DNA from: Chara braunii
Lineage: Eukaryota > Streptophyta > Charophyceae > Charales > Characeae
Length of the DNA stretch: 25,082 nt
Assembly (NCBI GenBank): GCA_003427395.1
Contig: BFEA01000385.1
Span: 943,769 to 968,850 of the forward strand
Direction of reading: 5' to 3'
Shown: piece by piece, positions 8,913 through 18,429 of the stretch
Layout: each line of letters opens with the position of its first letter
Numbering within the stretch: position 1 is the stretch's first letter
Program-made: the position numbers and the translations under genes
Notes under the pieces: generated by a model
Databases searched by the model: none
Seen by the model: the letters and a program-made list of their open reading frames with translations, nothing else
What the model was told of the DNA's origin: nothing

Positions 8913-9587
8913 AGGAAGTAACAAACAAAATGGGGAAGTACCGGAACGTGGTCGTCCAGTTTTGTTTTGACATGGATGAGGAATGGCCTGGTCTACCTAA
9001 TGTGTATCTATTTGGAGGATGGGATAAACCAGATAATACTTCTCTATCTACACCCGAATCTTCATCTGGTCCTAGACCCATGACTGCTACTTTGATGTCC
9101 CGATATGTGCTTAAACGAATTACTCCAGCGACATTATTGCAGGTACATAGAACCAGAAAAGCCTTGAGTAAGAAGGCGACGATGGAAGGTGGATCGAAGG
9201 AACCAGTGAAAAAAGTCCTTATCCCTGATGAGGAGGAGAGCGACTCAGAAAAAGAGGATGAGAGATTGCGTGTCGAAGATGAGCGGCAAACAAAACAATG
9301 GGCTTTAGAGCAAAACACTGCAATGGGAAGGAAGTGGTCGAGGAGGAGGAACCTCGACGCAAGAAGAATATCTACACAATTCATATTGAAAAAGGAATTG
9401 GCATTGAACAAATCGTTGATCACATTCTGGAAAGTCAGCGTGACTTGGTCACGTTGAAGGAATTTTTGACAGCATCTCACAAAATTCGAGACGAGCTCAA
9501 GCAACGATTAACGTGAAGGAAGGTAATGACTGTCAAGTTTGGGGATATCATTTATCTGGAAACCAATAGGGCACCTGTATTGCCACT

Positions 9588-10463
9588 GGTCTCTTGAACG
9601 TACAAGTTGGACAAGGTTAGTACTCTGCCCTGGTTGATGATGGTGAAAAAATGAATATCATGCTTGAGAGAGGTGCCATTGTGGCAGAAATCCAAATCAA
9701 TCGATCTGATACTGGATTCCTGGTCGGTGCGAGCGGATCAACTCTCTTTTATGGCACAACCAGCGATGTCACAGTCACAGTGGAAAAGGTAAACGCTCAT
9801 AGCTACTTTTGCGTTCTACCCAGAGTTGAGCATGAGGTGTTGCTGGGTAAAACATTTTTGTGTCGAACAGAGAGTTTGCTCATCAATAAACACGATGGCT
9901 CGATGTTTGTCGCCTTGTGTGATCCTGTGTGTGGATATTATGAAGTGAGGAAATGCAAAAACACAGGACCAGAAAACTCAAGGACCCGGCTTAATCCGGG
10001 ATCCTACTCTTTCCCAAAATTTGAAAGGCTAAGGAGAGCGAAAGAGTCCTTTGATGGTTATGAGGAGCCGGAAGAATTTTCTATTGCTCTGTCAAACATA
10101 TCGCATGCGATATATTTTCTTTCAACGGAATCCTCGGTTGACCCTGGGTTGGTACATGCACTAACCAATGTAATATCTGATGTGGGAGGTGCGGGAAATA
10201 TGACTTTTACTTATCGATCGAACGTGCCTCAGGAGGTAAGCACATTGGTTACGCCTGCATCAAGACATGGTATTTTTTTAGAGGGCGAAAGTTTGTCACT
10301 GGGTCGAAGCGCGGTGTCGGAGCAAACACCCTTACAAGGGTATTTGTTCATGATTTTGTATTCGATACAGTATCTGCATCGGTCACTATACTTGGGACAG
10401 TCAGGAGTGAAAAGTGAGGAATTTTCGGTCGGGCGCTGTGGAGTGAAAATCCTCGACCATTGA
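9588..10463 (+). pseudogene. pro: Retropepsin-like aspartic protease domain of gag-pro, broken
   Basis: Cuts the retrotransposon polyproteins. A TAG at 9618-9620 interrupts the lead-in (VQVGQG, stop, YSALVDDGEKMNIM). ALVDDG stands where retropepsins have the catalytic D-T/S-G, so the middle residue is changed to Asp. About 70 residues later VLLGKTFLCRTE matches the usual ILG-R-x-FL motif near the protease C-terminus. The frame then stays open to TGA 10461-10463 through an unassigned tail of about 150 residues (including NTGPENSRTRLNPGS). It follows gag by about 70 bases in the same orientation. The element's sequence is lost after this point until RT appears at 18863. Confidence 0.75.
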
Positions 10464-11147
10464 GGCCGAAGTTTTTTCGGTGGCCATGCCCAGTGATACA
10501 ACGTGTATGATAACAGGTGGGGGTTAGTAAAAAATTAAAAGTCTTTGACCGCAAGGGTCGGAGGGTTGGAAGAGGACGAGAAAAGGTCGTACGGTATGTG
10601 TCGACCGTGATTTGGCTCAGTCAGAAGTATAGGCGGTAAGGGGAAAACGAATTAGATCTAGTTCAAAAGCGTCGGACCAACCGGTACGGGAAAATCTGTT
10701 CGTCGCGCCGCTGTAAGCTCGAAAGCGGACTAAAAATAAGAATACAAGCCCCGACCGTGCGGCCAGGGCAGCCAATAGAAATGTGCCACCACCACACCAA
10801 GCGGCGACGACAAGTTTTGGGCCTCTTAAAAAATGTCAAATGTTATCTTCATTCGCCCGGCCTCGAGTGCCTCGCACATCTACCTGTACTGGTGTGATAC
10901 CGGCATACCCGCTACTTGAGTGTTCTCCCTATCGCAACCTTAAATGTTACGGTCACAGGTAAGTACCGCCCTGTTGGGCTTTCCGGTGGATCAAGTGCCC
11001 TTGCGGGTCACACACGCACTCAAACCAACAAGCAATCAGACAGGCAAGCTTCCACACACACAGACTCAGAAAACGGGCTCAAGCCACTAGGCGAGCTGAG
11101 CCCCAATACTATATATACCAAGGTAGCTCCACTTCTACTCGAAGTGT
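10464..11147. other. Unassigned stretch after the protease relic
   Basis: No gene recognised. From about 10464 to 10860 it may still be decayed retrotransposon sequence. At about 10915-11140 there is a short open frame, a GTAAGT-like site (10960) and a TATATATA patch (11109-11116), but no exon can be supported. Confidence 0.3.
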
Positions 11148-11150
11148 GAG

Positions 11151-11225
11151 CTAGCTTAATAGGTTTCGGGGCAGACTGTCAAACAGGCAATATGGGGATC
11201 AAATCTGCCCCGGCCTATGAGCTAG
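11151..11225. repeat. Imperfect inverted repeat with CTAG ends
   Basis: CTAGCTTAATAGG...CGGGGCAGA on the left is answered by TCTGCCCCGG...CCTATGAGCTAG on the right. About 20 pairs form with small bulges, around a loop of roughly 30 bases. It could be a small foldback element or the stem of an RNA. Confidence 0.55.
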
Positions 11226-11252
11226 TCTTTTGCTGTAACAAAGTCACTCTTT

Positions 11253-11365
11253 TTACCCCGGTTTCGGTCGACCGGGACTTGAACCCGCGACCTCAGGTCT
11301 GCGAGTGGTTAGATTTCGGTTGTTAGAGCCCCCGCCCGACACTTGGCAGGCTAAGGTAGTTAGCA
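11253..11365 (-). repeat. tRNA-like (SINE-type) sequence
   Basis: On the minus strand, GGTTCAAGTCC (11275-11285) fits the Pol III B-box. It sits in a T-arm-like CGGG/CCCG stem, preceded by GCAGACCTGAGGTC. About 60 bases upstream, TGCCAAGTGTCGG (11336-11348) resembles an A-box. No full acceptor stem can be paired, so this is a tRNA-derived repeat or a decayed tRNA rather than a working tRNA gene. A poly-T run (plus strand) lies beside it. Confidence 0.55.
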
Positions 11366-11371
11366 ATTAGG

Positions 11372-11393
11372 TTTTTTTTTTTTTTTTTTTTTT
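11372..11393. repeat. Poly(T) tract
   Basis: Twenty-two T in a row followed by a T-rich stretch up to about 11455. On the minus strand it is a poly(A) run just upstream of the tRNA-like sequence. Confidence 0.97.
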
Positions 11394-11484
11394 CTTATAT
11401 TTATTTTTATTATCTTTAATAATTATATTTCTTCTTTTATTTCTTCTTTTCTTTTAAACCGTCGTTCTTTCGTGCAGTTATTCT

Positions 11485-11519
11485 GATGAATCTGTCGCGA
11501 GATCCGCGACAGATTCATC
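11485..11519. other. Perfect 15-bp hairpin
   Basis: GATGAATCTGTCGCG (11485-11499) and CGCGACAGATTCATC (11505-11519) are exact inverted repeats around a 5-base loop. It is not followed by a T-run, so it is not a simple terminator. It starts with CTGATGA but has no GAAA core, so it is not a hammerhead. Such a precise stem in decayed DNA suggests recent origin or a foldback element. Confidence 0.9.
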
Positions 11520-11577
11520 CAGGGGCACCTCGATAACCAACGAATCCCGACCTCGAAGTTGTGAGGGCCGCTCAACA

Positions 11578-12120
11578 CTGGCTCGCAGCTCGGGAGAGGG
11601 ACGGGGTGGAGCGGATCGCGAGAGAGGGAGTTTGATGACTACGGGGCGGCAGCGCATAAGAAGAGGAGATGTCGCACGGGGTCGCAGGCGAAGTGGCGCA
11701 AGCAGGAAGAAGAAGTAGTAGTAGGAGGAGAAATAGAGAAGGAGTAGACAAGGAAGAAGGAAAGACAGAAGGAGCAGCGAGGTAACCGTCGCGAAGAGGA
11801 GAAGGAGAAGAAGAAGAAGAAGAAGAGAGAAAGGGAGGAAGAGCGCGCAGAAGAATAAAGAAGATGGAGTGGAGGAAGGGAACGTGCAAAGGAGAATGAA
11901 AAGAACGCGCGAAAAAGAGGAGCGCGCGAAGGAGATGTGGGCGCGGAGGTAGAGGAACGCGCAAAGAGGGAATCGTGCGCAAGGGATAGCAACGAAGACC
12001 GCGCAAGGGAGGAACGCTGACAGACAGACAGGCGAGAAGAGGGAGAAGAGGAGGAGAAGAAAAAGAAGAAGAAGAAGAAGAAGGAGAAGAAGAGGAAGGA
12101 GGAGGTGAAGAGAAGAGGAA
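11578..12120. repeat. Purine-rich (GA/GAA/GGA) low-complexity tract
   Basis: About 540 bases almost entirely A and G on the plus strand, broken by short CGCG patches. The long Ser/Phe/Leu-rich minus-strand frames (up to 385 codons, continuing to 12796) come from this composition plus the neighbouring microsatellites and are not supported as genes. Confidence 0.9.
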
Positions 12121-12121
12121 A

Positions 12122-12307
12122 GTGGGATACAAACCGGCCTTTGATCCGTTGCTTACCGTATGTGAGGGCGGAGACTTGTGGGAAGCGCAATGCATCGACG
12201 GTGACCCCCGGCTCCAACAGACTGACGACGACAATGACGACTACGGTAACGACGACAATAACGGCGACTATGACTACGATGACGACGAGGAGGAAGACAA
12301 AGAACGG
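12122..12307 (+). CDS. Possible exon with an Asp-rich tail, product not recognised
   Basis: An open frame reads GYKPAFDPLLTVCEGGDLWE and then an acidic run rich in Asp, Asn, Tyr and Glu (about residues 35-58). It ends in phase 0 exactly at a strong splice-donor consensus (CGG/GTAAGT, junction after 12307). The N-terminal half is not repetitive and looks protein-like. No domain is recognised, the upstream acceptor is unclear because the flank is GA-rich, and no partner exon was found. It is a candidate only; the acidic run could be a chance GAC microsatellite. Confidence 0.25.
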
Positions 12308-12362
12308 GTAAGTCTCCTTCCATCGCGATTGATCCCCGGTGCTTCCTCTCGAATAGATGGGA

Positions 12363-12413
12363 AAAGAAAATAAATAGATAAATAGATAAACAAATAAATA
12401 AATAAATAAAAAA
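12363..12413. repeat. (AAAT)n / (AGAT)n microsatellite
   Basis: Imperfect tetranucleotide array of AAAT with interspersed AGAT and ACAA units. Confidence 0.9.
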
Positions 12414-12458
12414 TCAAATGAATTTATCTCTACGACATGGGAGTATACATTACAGTTA

Positions 12459-12465
12459 CGTGTGT

Positions 12466-12522
<57 letters not shown>

Positions 12523-12534
12523 TGTGTGTGTGTG
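12459..12534. repeat. (GT)n microsatellite
   Basis: About 36 GT units with two or three interruptions. Val/Cys-repeat frames here are artefacts. Confidence 0.97.
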
Positions 12535-12684
12535 AAAGGGAAAAAACACATGCTAATCGGATCGATAGAACGAGCAACTCAGAACGTGGCAGTGTATATT
12601 TTTCCGATTCTTCAAAAGATTCATTCCGTTTTTGCTCATCCAATCGATGGAATGTGTGTGTGTATGAGACGATCATGATTCGAC

Positions 12685-12724
12685 TAGAGAGAGAGAGAGA
12701 AAGAGAGAAAGAGGGAGAGGAGAG
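12685..12724. repeat. (GA)n microsatellite
   Basis: Short imperfect GA array. Confidence 0.9.
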
Positions 12725-12789
12725 ATGCGCATGGCATCTGCGAGTGGGATCCACGCAGTGAGCGATACGAGGAAACATACCTGTTGCCA

Positions 12790-13145
12790 GAAACATACGA
12801 CATTGGTTGTCATATGCACGTACTTCGGAAAGGCTGTTGACGTCGTCTATCGGCTTCGTAGTATAGGCTAGATAGGATCTGCCACATGTAGTCTGGGCGC
12901 CGAGCGCCAGATAGGAGATTAACTCTGGATCTTCGTTGATGATGTTAGGACTATTTCGACATTGTTAATTATGAACTCTTGGTGTGATTCTCGTGATACA
13001 ATATTGTTGTTGGTTCGGGGTCAAGACTGTCTGGATTCGTATGTATGATTTCGTTTGATTACTGAAGTTCGCTATTTTACATATTGTTATTATTATTATT
13101 ATTATTATGATTATTATTATTATTACTACTACTATTATTATTGTT
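12790..13145 (+). repeat. Dispersed repeat family X, copy 1
   Basis: Matches 15065-15480 in order: CGTACTT near the start, TAGATAGG, GTAGTCTGGGCGCC...GCGCCAG (a short hairpin at 12892-12911), GATGATGTT, TCAATTATGAA-like, CTGAAGTYCGCTA, then an ATT array. No coding capacity seen. Family unknown. Confidence 0.7.
13083..13144. repeat. (ATT)n array 1
   Basis: Trinucleotide array at the 3' part of family X copy 1. Confidence 0.95.
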
Positions 13146-13259
13146 ATTAGATGCGTAGGTCCACGTGGCATCTATGAGTGGGCCATTGAGGTTGTGAGGG
13201 GTGCGAAAGACAAACCTGGTGATGGAGGCGAACGGCGTGAGCCGAGATCTGCTCGTACA

Positions 13260-13723
13260 AAGGAAGTTGTTGACAACATCAGTGAGATCGCAGATAGATT
13301 AGATAGGACTTGCCATTTGTAGTCTGGCGCCGAACACCAGACTGGATGTCAGCGTCTGAGGGATGATGATGATAATGATGTAAGAGCGCTTACCTTGTAT
13401 TGGCGATGGTCTGCATTGGGCGGCACCGTCAAGTACCTTGGGTCGTTGCTGATGTCAACAGTTGCATTGTTAGTTCGCAGGCTGTAGTAGCAGTATAGGA
13501 GTAGGCTGGACGATGAGTGCAGAAAAGGGGAGTGAGGGAACTGGACTCTTGTGTTGGTATGGGGAGAGTATGCTCTCCCTGACATTGGTTTTCAGTACTA
13601 CGAACTCCACTGGTATATTATTGGTGCAATGCTGCTCCCTGGACATTGCGTGACTATCTGGCTTTCAACGTGTTGGTGTAATCTGAATTGTTGTATCGCT
13701 AATGCTTATTTTCCCTGCATTAT

Positions 13724-13786
<63 letters not shown>

Positions 13787-14030
13787 GTTTGTCGCTACCG
13801 CAATTAGATTGGTTCTTTCTCACTTTACATGCCTGTGAACAGCTTCACACCGAATTGGCGACAGGGCGCCCACATAGAAAGCTCAGAGATATGGACAATT
13901 AGAACACAGATTGAATACAAGTCCACTTCAGATGGGTATGACGCGCAGCATCCAATGACACTCTGTTCGTACACACATGATCACCCTGGAGATCTCACAC
14001 ATTACTCACTGAGCACTCTCGCACACATAC
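13260..14030 (+). repeat. Dispersed repeat family X, copy 2
   Basis: Contains AGTCTGGCGCCGAACACCAGACT (13321-13343, 7-bp arms), equivalent to the hairpins at 12892 and 15175. It then has about 380 bases, an ATT array (13727-13786) and a tail matching 15481-15690 (CTCAGAGATATGG, AGAACACAG, CTGTTCGTA, ATCACCCTGGAGATCTCACA-like). Together with copy 3 it defines a repeat of about 0.7 kb: hairpin, spacer, ATT array, tail. Confidence 0.7.
13727..13786. repeat. (ATT)n array 2
   Basis: About 20 uninterrupted ATT units inside family X copy 2. Confidence 0.97.
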
Positions 14031-14031
14031 C

Positions 14032-14335
14032 CACAAACACACACAAAGACAGACAGGATATGACAACCTAGTCACGAACAAGCAGACACAAAACTAGACA
14101 CGGACAATCAATCAAACAAGACACAGTGAGTAAGACAGGCAAATACAGAAAGACATACAGACTGACGACAAACATACTCACAGTCAGGATACACAGTCAA
14201 ATACATAGAGAGACAGACAGAAAAACAGACAAACAGTAACAGACCAGTCACAAAACAGCAATCAACAGACAGACGGACGTGACATACAAACAGATAGACG
14301 AGACAGATAGTCAGAAACCAGATAAACTGGTGCAG
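14032..14335. repeat. CAGA/GACA-rich low-complexity tract
   Basis: Imperfect ACAGACAG-type units, A/C/G-rich on the plus strand. A similar tract lies at 14700-14960. Both may be decayed minisatellites linked to family X. Confidence 0.75.
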
Positions 14336-14699
14336 CTCATGAAGAGGCACATGCGAGGATAGAGGAAAGAGGAGGAAGGGAGGAAGAAGAAGGGATCGGG
14401 GTACACACAGTCCCGCATGGTGTTAAGTCTTGCTGACGTGGTGGATTGATGACTGGGAATGGGTACCGTTGACTGCACGAAGTACGACTGAGACTGGACA
14501 TTGTTGACTTAACATAGCTGGCCTTTCAGGTCTATGGCAGCTGCGACCTTGACTTTTTCAGGATTGCAGCGGCTACGACTCCTACATAGCCATGACCCCT
14601 ATGGGATAAACCTACTATTCGAGACTGACGACTACACTGGCCTGCGACAGATAACAATTGACTTCTGAGAGACAGGCTACGGGTCCGAGCGCACAGGGG
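14336..14699. other. Unassigned stretch between low-complexity tracts
   Basis: No gene or RNA recognised. A short purine-rich patch lies at 14355-14395. Confidence 0.35.
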
Positions 14700-14960
14700 T
14701 ATTACAGCAAGAGAGAGGAAACAAACATTCAAACAATGACAAATAGAACAAGACAGCGACAGACGGGTACAAACTACTACAAAGATACGATGCAGATGGT
14801 AACAGAGAAACAGACAAATAATCAGACATGCCTGTACCGAAGTAGACAGGCAGGCAGACTGTGACGTAAGGGGGCAGGCATACAAGAACTCGCATAACAG
14901 GACAAACGGACAGAGCCAGACACGTACACAGACTGTGGGCAGAGAGACAATAGATATAAG
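14700..14960. repeat. CAGA/GACA-rich low-complexity tract, second
   Basis: Same composition as 14032-14335, ending near a small palindromic GCAGGC/GCCTGC sequence at about 14961. The Cys/Leu-rich minus-strand frames across it are shadows of the repeat. Confidence 0.7.
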
Positions 14961-15064
14961 CAGGCTTGCCTGCCTGTAACTGGATAGGGACACAAGGTGG
15001 TCTCTTAAGTACGCATAGCTTCTGCGTAGGGGATCGAGGTTGTGGGTAAGTACAAGATGCATAC

Positions 15065-15700
15065 CAGGTGATTAAGGTGAACGACATTTCGGTCGAGGCA
15101 TGCTCGTACTTTAGAAAATTGATTAACGTCACCTGCGGCATGGTAGATAGGTTGGGTAGGGTCTGTCATCAGTAGTCTGGGCGCCTGGCGCCAGGTAGGA
15201 TGTCAACTTTGGTTCTTCATTGATAATGATGATGTTGAGATTTTACCTGTACTGTCAATTATGAATTCTTGATGTTTTCTTAATTGGTGAAACCCGTGAT
15301 GCAGCCTTGCTGTCGGATCAAGGACACGACAACCTGGTCTTATGTATATGATGCTGTTTGGTTTCTGAAGTCCGCTAGCGCTCATCTTTCGTACACTTTG
15401 TGTGACTTAATTTTACTATTTCTGATTGATTAATATTATTATTGTCGTCAGTATTACTATTATTATTATTATTATTATTGTATACAGACTCATTTTCACT
15501 TTCACATAGCATACGAACGAACAGATGATGAATCACACTAGCGTGCTCAGAGATATGGCAACCAAGAACACAGTTCAGAGTCAAGTTCACTTCAATAGCT
15601 GTAGTGACTGAGCACCCACACAACCCTCCCTGTTCGTATACACAGGATCATCCTGGATATCACATATGCGACACTCTGAGCACATGCATACGCTTACGAT
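15065..15700 (+). repeat. Dispersed repeat family X, copy 3
   Basis: The most complete copy. CTGGCGCC hairpin at 15175-15196 (with the palindrome CTGGCGCCAG at 15185-15194), spacer, ATT array (15426-15480), and tail with CTCAGAGATATGG, AGAACACAG and CTGTTCGTA. It aligns with copies 1 and 2 along its length. Confidence 0.72.
15426..15480. repeat. (ATT)n array 3
   Basis: Interrupted ATT array inside family X copy 3. Confidence 0.93.
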
Positions 15701-16383
15701 CTGAACTCTATTTACGGCTATGGCGACTATGACCGCTACTACCCTATCGCTACGGCTAAACTTCTCTCTCGCCCGCTTCGTCTATGGGCTCGCTGCAGAC
15801 CACCGTTACACAAGACGCTATAGCAGCGCTTTCGCATGACTCATACAAGAATTGACGAATGGTTGGGCGCTGCCGCTTGATTTATACTTCTGCAGCTCGT
15901 TGGTCTGACCCTTTCTCATGCCCATAGTGCACACAGTCTCATGCGATACTTGCTTGTCCGGACCAGGACAGACTGGGACGGGGACTGCTGGCTCAGTACG
16001 GGTAGATTCCACCACTGCTCATTTGCCTATAGTTGTTGTGAACGACGGTTGAAGGGCCACCTCCGGATCTTCCGGAAGTCTGCGAACTTGGCCTTCGATA
16101 TTGTAGCAGCTACGTTTTTGATATCCCAGGGGTTGTAACAACTACGAATTTCGAGAACCGCGAGGGCCTCCCGACGACAGATCTATTACGACCACGAGTA
16201 CTTGACCACAGGGAGTAATGCCGGACATTGCGACAGTATGGCCCGCAGGCTTGAACATAGGCTCTTTACTTCTTTGTATTTGTACTCAGTGCCTTTGTAC
16301 TTTTTACACGTACATGACCACTTAGACAATTTGTCTGATTTCGCAAACTTGGTTTTTCGTATATTATCCACTGTCTTATTTCT
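15701..16383. other. Unassigned stretch
   Basis: Mixed-composition DNA without a recognisable gene. Followed by a fourth ATT array, so it may be a further, strongly diverged part of family X. Confidence 0.35.
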
Positions 16384-16461
16384 TACGTTTATTATTGCTA
16401 TTATTATTACTATTATTATTATTATTATTATTATTATTGTTATTATTATTATTATTATTAA
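16384..16461. repeat. (ATT)n array 4
   Basis: Imperfect ATT array with a few interruptions. Confidence 0.95.
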
Positions 16462-16496
16462 TTGATTTGTGATTACTTTGGGCATCAAGGGTCAGG

Positions 16497-16596
16497 GAAG
16501 AAAAAGTAGCAGGGCGCTGTGAAGGAAAGGACACCGTTACCATGGAGTGGTGTCTGCCTCCTACATCCTTTCCCCTTCTAGACTGCCTTTCTTCTC
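16497..16596. mobile_element. Small hairpin element, copy A
   Basis: An imperfect inverted repeat. GGAAAGGACACC on the left pairs with GGTGTCT...CCTTTCC on the right, with weaker outer pairing (GAAGAAA against TTTCTTC). It shares GGTGTCTGCCTCCT(A/C)CATCCTTT with copy B, 210 bases away. The size and foldback form suggest a MITE-like or transcribed hairpin element. Confidence 0.5.
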
Positions 16597-16684
16597 TATA
16601 TTTATTCAAAGGTTATTTTTGTGACCATTGTTGGCGGTCATATTCATATGCACTATCCTGTGAATTGTTGATTGACTAATGATA

Positions 16685-16825
16685 GAAGAAGTGGGGGAAG
16701 ATCAGATGTAAGGAGATGCAGGATAATGGAGAGGAGAGCGACATTGTCACCGTGTGAATAGGTGTCTGCCTCCTCCATCCTTTTCCGCTCTCCCATGATC
16801 TAATCCTCTCACTTCCCACTGTTGT
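16685..16825. mobile_element. Small hairpin element, copy B
   Basis: GGAGAGCG (16733-16740) and CGCTCTCC (16786-16793) are perfect arms. Outer arms continue imperfectly (GAAGTGGG...GATCAGAT against ATGATCTAATCCTCTCACTTC). It has the same central block as copy A. Confidence 0.52.
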
Positions 16826-16829
16826 CACA

Positions 16830-18425
16830 AAACTACCCAAAAGGAAATTATATCCTTAGAATGGAAAGTCTACTCTATGAGAAAGGATAATCAAACAAAC
16901 AACAACAGGGCGATTGCGGGAGCTCTGCCGGGGTTCAGGAGGAACTCTGGAGGCAGGTACGCGTCACCTGTTCCTTTCCCATAAACCCTTACATGATGCA
17001 CCCGTCTATCGAACTGCATGCGTGATTATGCGATATACTGTTTATACCTTTTCTTCAAGACCAAAGTCTCAAAAGTAAAAATATTATATGTTTGAATTGA
17101 GAATATGTCTGAAGTTAGGAAAAGGAACCTAGGAGAAGAACCGAGAAGGAACCTAGCCTAAACCACTTGATTGCATGAGGACTGCATGGGCTTTGAAGGG
17201 TGGTTGGGTGCTCTCGTAGGGCTACTCGACTACTCTTCTGACTTAACGGATTGTTTGGAATTGATCAAGTAGTGGAAGATTCCCGGTGAATCAGCCACTA
17301 CTTGCGTATGTCAGGACAAGGAAAAGAGAAAGGAAAAGGAGTGCTCCATCGGGAGCGACTCCAAAGGTCCCTAAAAAGGAACGCAAGAGAAGACGAAATA
17401 CCGCGGGGAAAAATGAATTAGAGAAAGAAAACACCCCTTGTAGCCACAGTTCAAAGGAAGAAACCACCGAACGGCATGAGTAGATCTCAGTCAGTTTACC
17501 TCGTAAGCACCAAAGGGTGTGCTTATCCGCAAGAGAGAATGTAAGGACTGAAAGGGGAGGGAAATATGAGTTTCCCTGAAAGACAATTTGGGGCATAGGC
17601 AAGAAACTCCTTAAAATAAAAAGAGGAGGAGTGACAGACGATTCAGGATAGATAGAAGGTAGGGATTAGACTTTGGGATGTTGATCCCAAAGCTCATAAA
17701 CTAGAACTAAGGGCCTGACCCTTAGATGTCATTATGTGGGGATCAAGTAAGGGGATGTTGAACTATTATTGACCTATGTGTGTGCAGGTCTTTTGCTTGG
17801 TCTGCTGCAATTGAAGGAGAAGTCTTACATAAAGGACTCAACTTTCTGTTATCACTCGATAACAGGTCGGTCGTTGTCGATTCAACTTTTTCCCCTTTTG
17901 ACTTGATACCCACATCTAAAGTCGAACCCTGTGATCAGTAAAACTGTCACATGTGGTCATTGCCTAAATGGTCCTAGTCACTCTCAATGGTCCTTTGAAG
18001 AAATGTGAGGGGGCGGGGCTTACGTCTCAGGAAAAGATAGAGGTTGCATTACATGGTTTGGGAAGTGAGGGACATAGTCTGAAGTGTGGATTGATGGTTG
18101 ACTCCGTTAGCGCATGGCATGTGAACTGTCTTTGCATTATATTGTGCAGGTCTGTTTTTTGCATGATTTGGGTTGGACTGGAATTGACATCGTCAAGAGT
18201 TTGGGCACTCAGCACTTGTGAAAGTGAGAAGGGTTCCCAGCGGTAATACCTCGCTATTTCAAAATCAAGTCTTATATATATCCTGATGATCAGTCATACA
18301 TTGAGTGAAATAGTTTACTTTTGGTAGTGACAGGGTTTTGATACTCTGAATATAGTGGTCATAAGAAGATTATGTCTTTAGAACAGAAGCGAGAATAGAC
18401 GACTATTTCAAAGTTCAACCTGAAT
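16830..18425. other. Unassigned stretch upstream of LTR-3
   Basis: About 1.6 kb without a recognisable gene. It includes a Lys/Arg-rich 65-codon frame (17286-17483) with no family match, and GGGATGTTGATCCC (17678-17691), a small palindrome. The part nearest 18425 may be the U3 portion of LTR-3. Confidence 0.3.
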
Positions 18426-18429
18426 ATCT

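Larger units (their letters stand above)
7052..9516 (+). pseudogene. gag: Retrotransposon gag, broken
   Basis: Encodes the capsid/nucleocapsid polyprotein of a Ty3/gypsy element. A frame opens at ATG 7052 and continues past two TAG stops (about 7100 and 7211) through a gag-like core at 7226-7504 (WAEFKENLLNKYQLGDQLLD, then LRKVDRRKFGSTKQFLMEFE), ending at another TAG. A frameshift leads to a basic Lys/Glu-rich linker (7570-7822), then a Gly/Arg/Gln-rich stretch and a CX2CX4HX4C zinc knuckle. The knuckle is present twice because of a 526-bp tandem duplication. At 8059-8100 it has a TAG inside; at 8585-8626 it is intact (CKYCDQKRHIMRFC). After the duplication the frame continues with an acidic stretch (EEESDSEKEDERLRVEDE), shifts frame near 9300, and ends with a helical part (DHILESQRDLVTLKEFLTAS) at TGA 9514. 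The family is clear; the protein cannot be made from this copy. Confidence 0.85.

Noticed and set aside
8902-9504. 200-codon minus-strand frame
   Set aside because: It is the antisense shadow of the gag relic, whose sense strand carries the recognisable family features.
11253-11365. A functional tRNA gene
   Set aside because: The B-box is good, but acceptor and anticodon stems do not pair; a tRNA-derived repeat is more likely.
11483-11519. CTGATGA at the start of the perfect hairpin
   Set aside because: The following stem is long but GAAA and the cleavage triplet are missing, so it is not a hammerhead.
11639-12796. 385-codon minus-strand open frame
   Set aside because: Built from the GA-rich tract (Ser/Phe/Leu runs), a His/Thr run from the GT repeat and a Val/Ile run from GAC repeats. 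It has no domain and is explained by low complexity.
13321-13343. TGGCGCCGAACACCAGAC as a true retroviral-type primer-binding site
   Set aside because: It also forms a hairpin, lies inside repeat family X without an LTR end before it, and differs in the other two copies; kept only as a resemblance.
14532-15141. 154- and 176-codon minus-strand frames rich in Cys and Leu
   Set aside because: They overlap each other and lie on the CAGA-rich tract and repeat family X; no domain.
17286-17483. 65-codon Lys/Arg-rich frame
   Set aside because: Starts without ATG, has purine-biased composition and no recognisable domain; better treated as chance.
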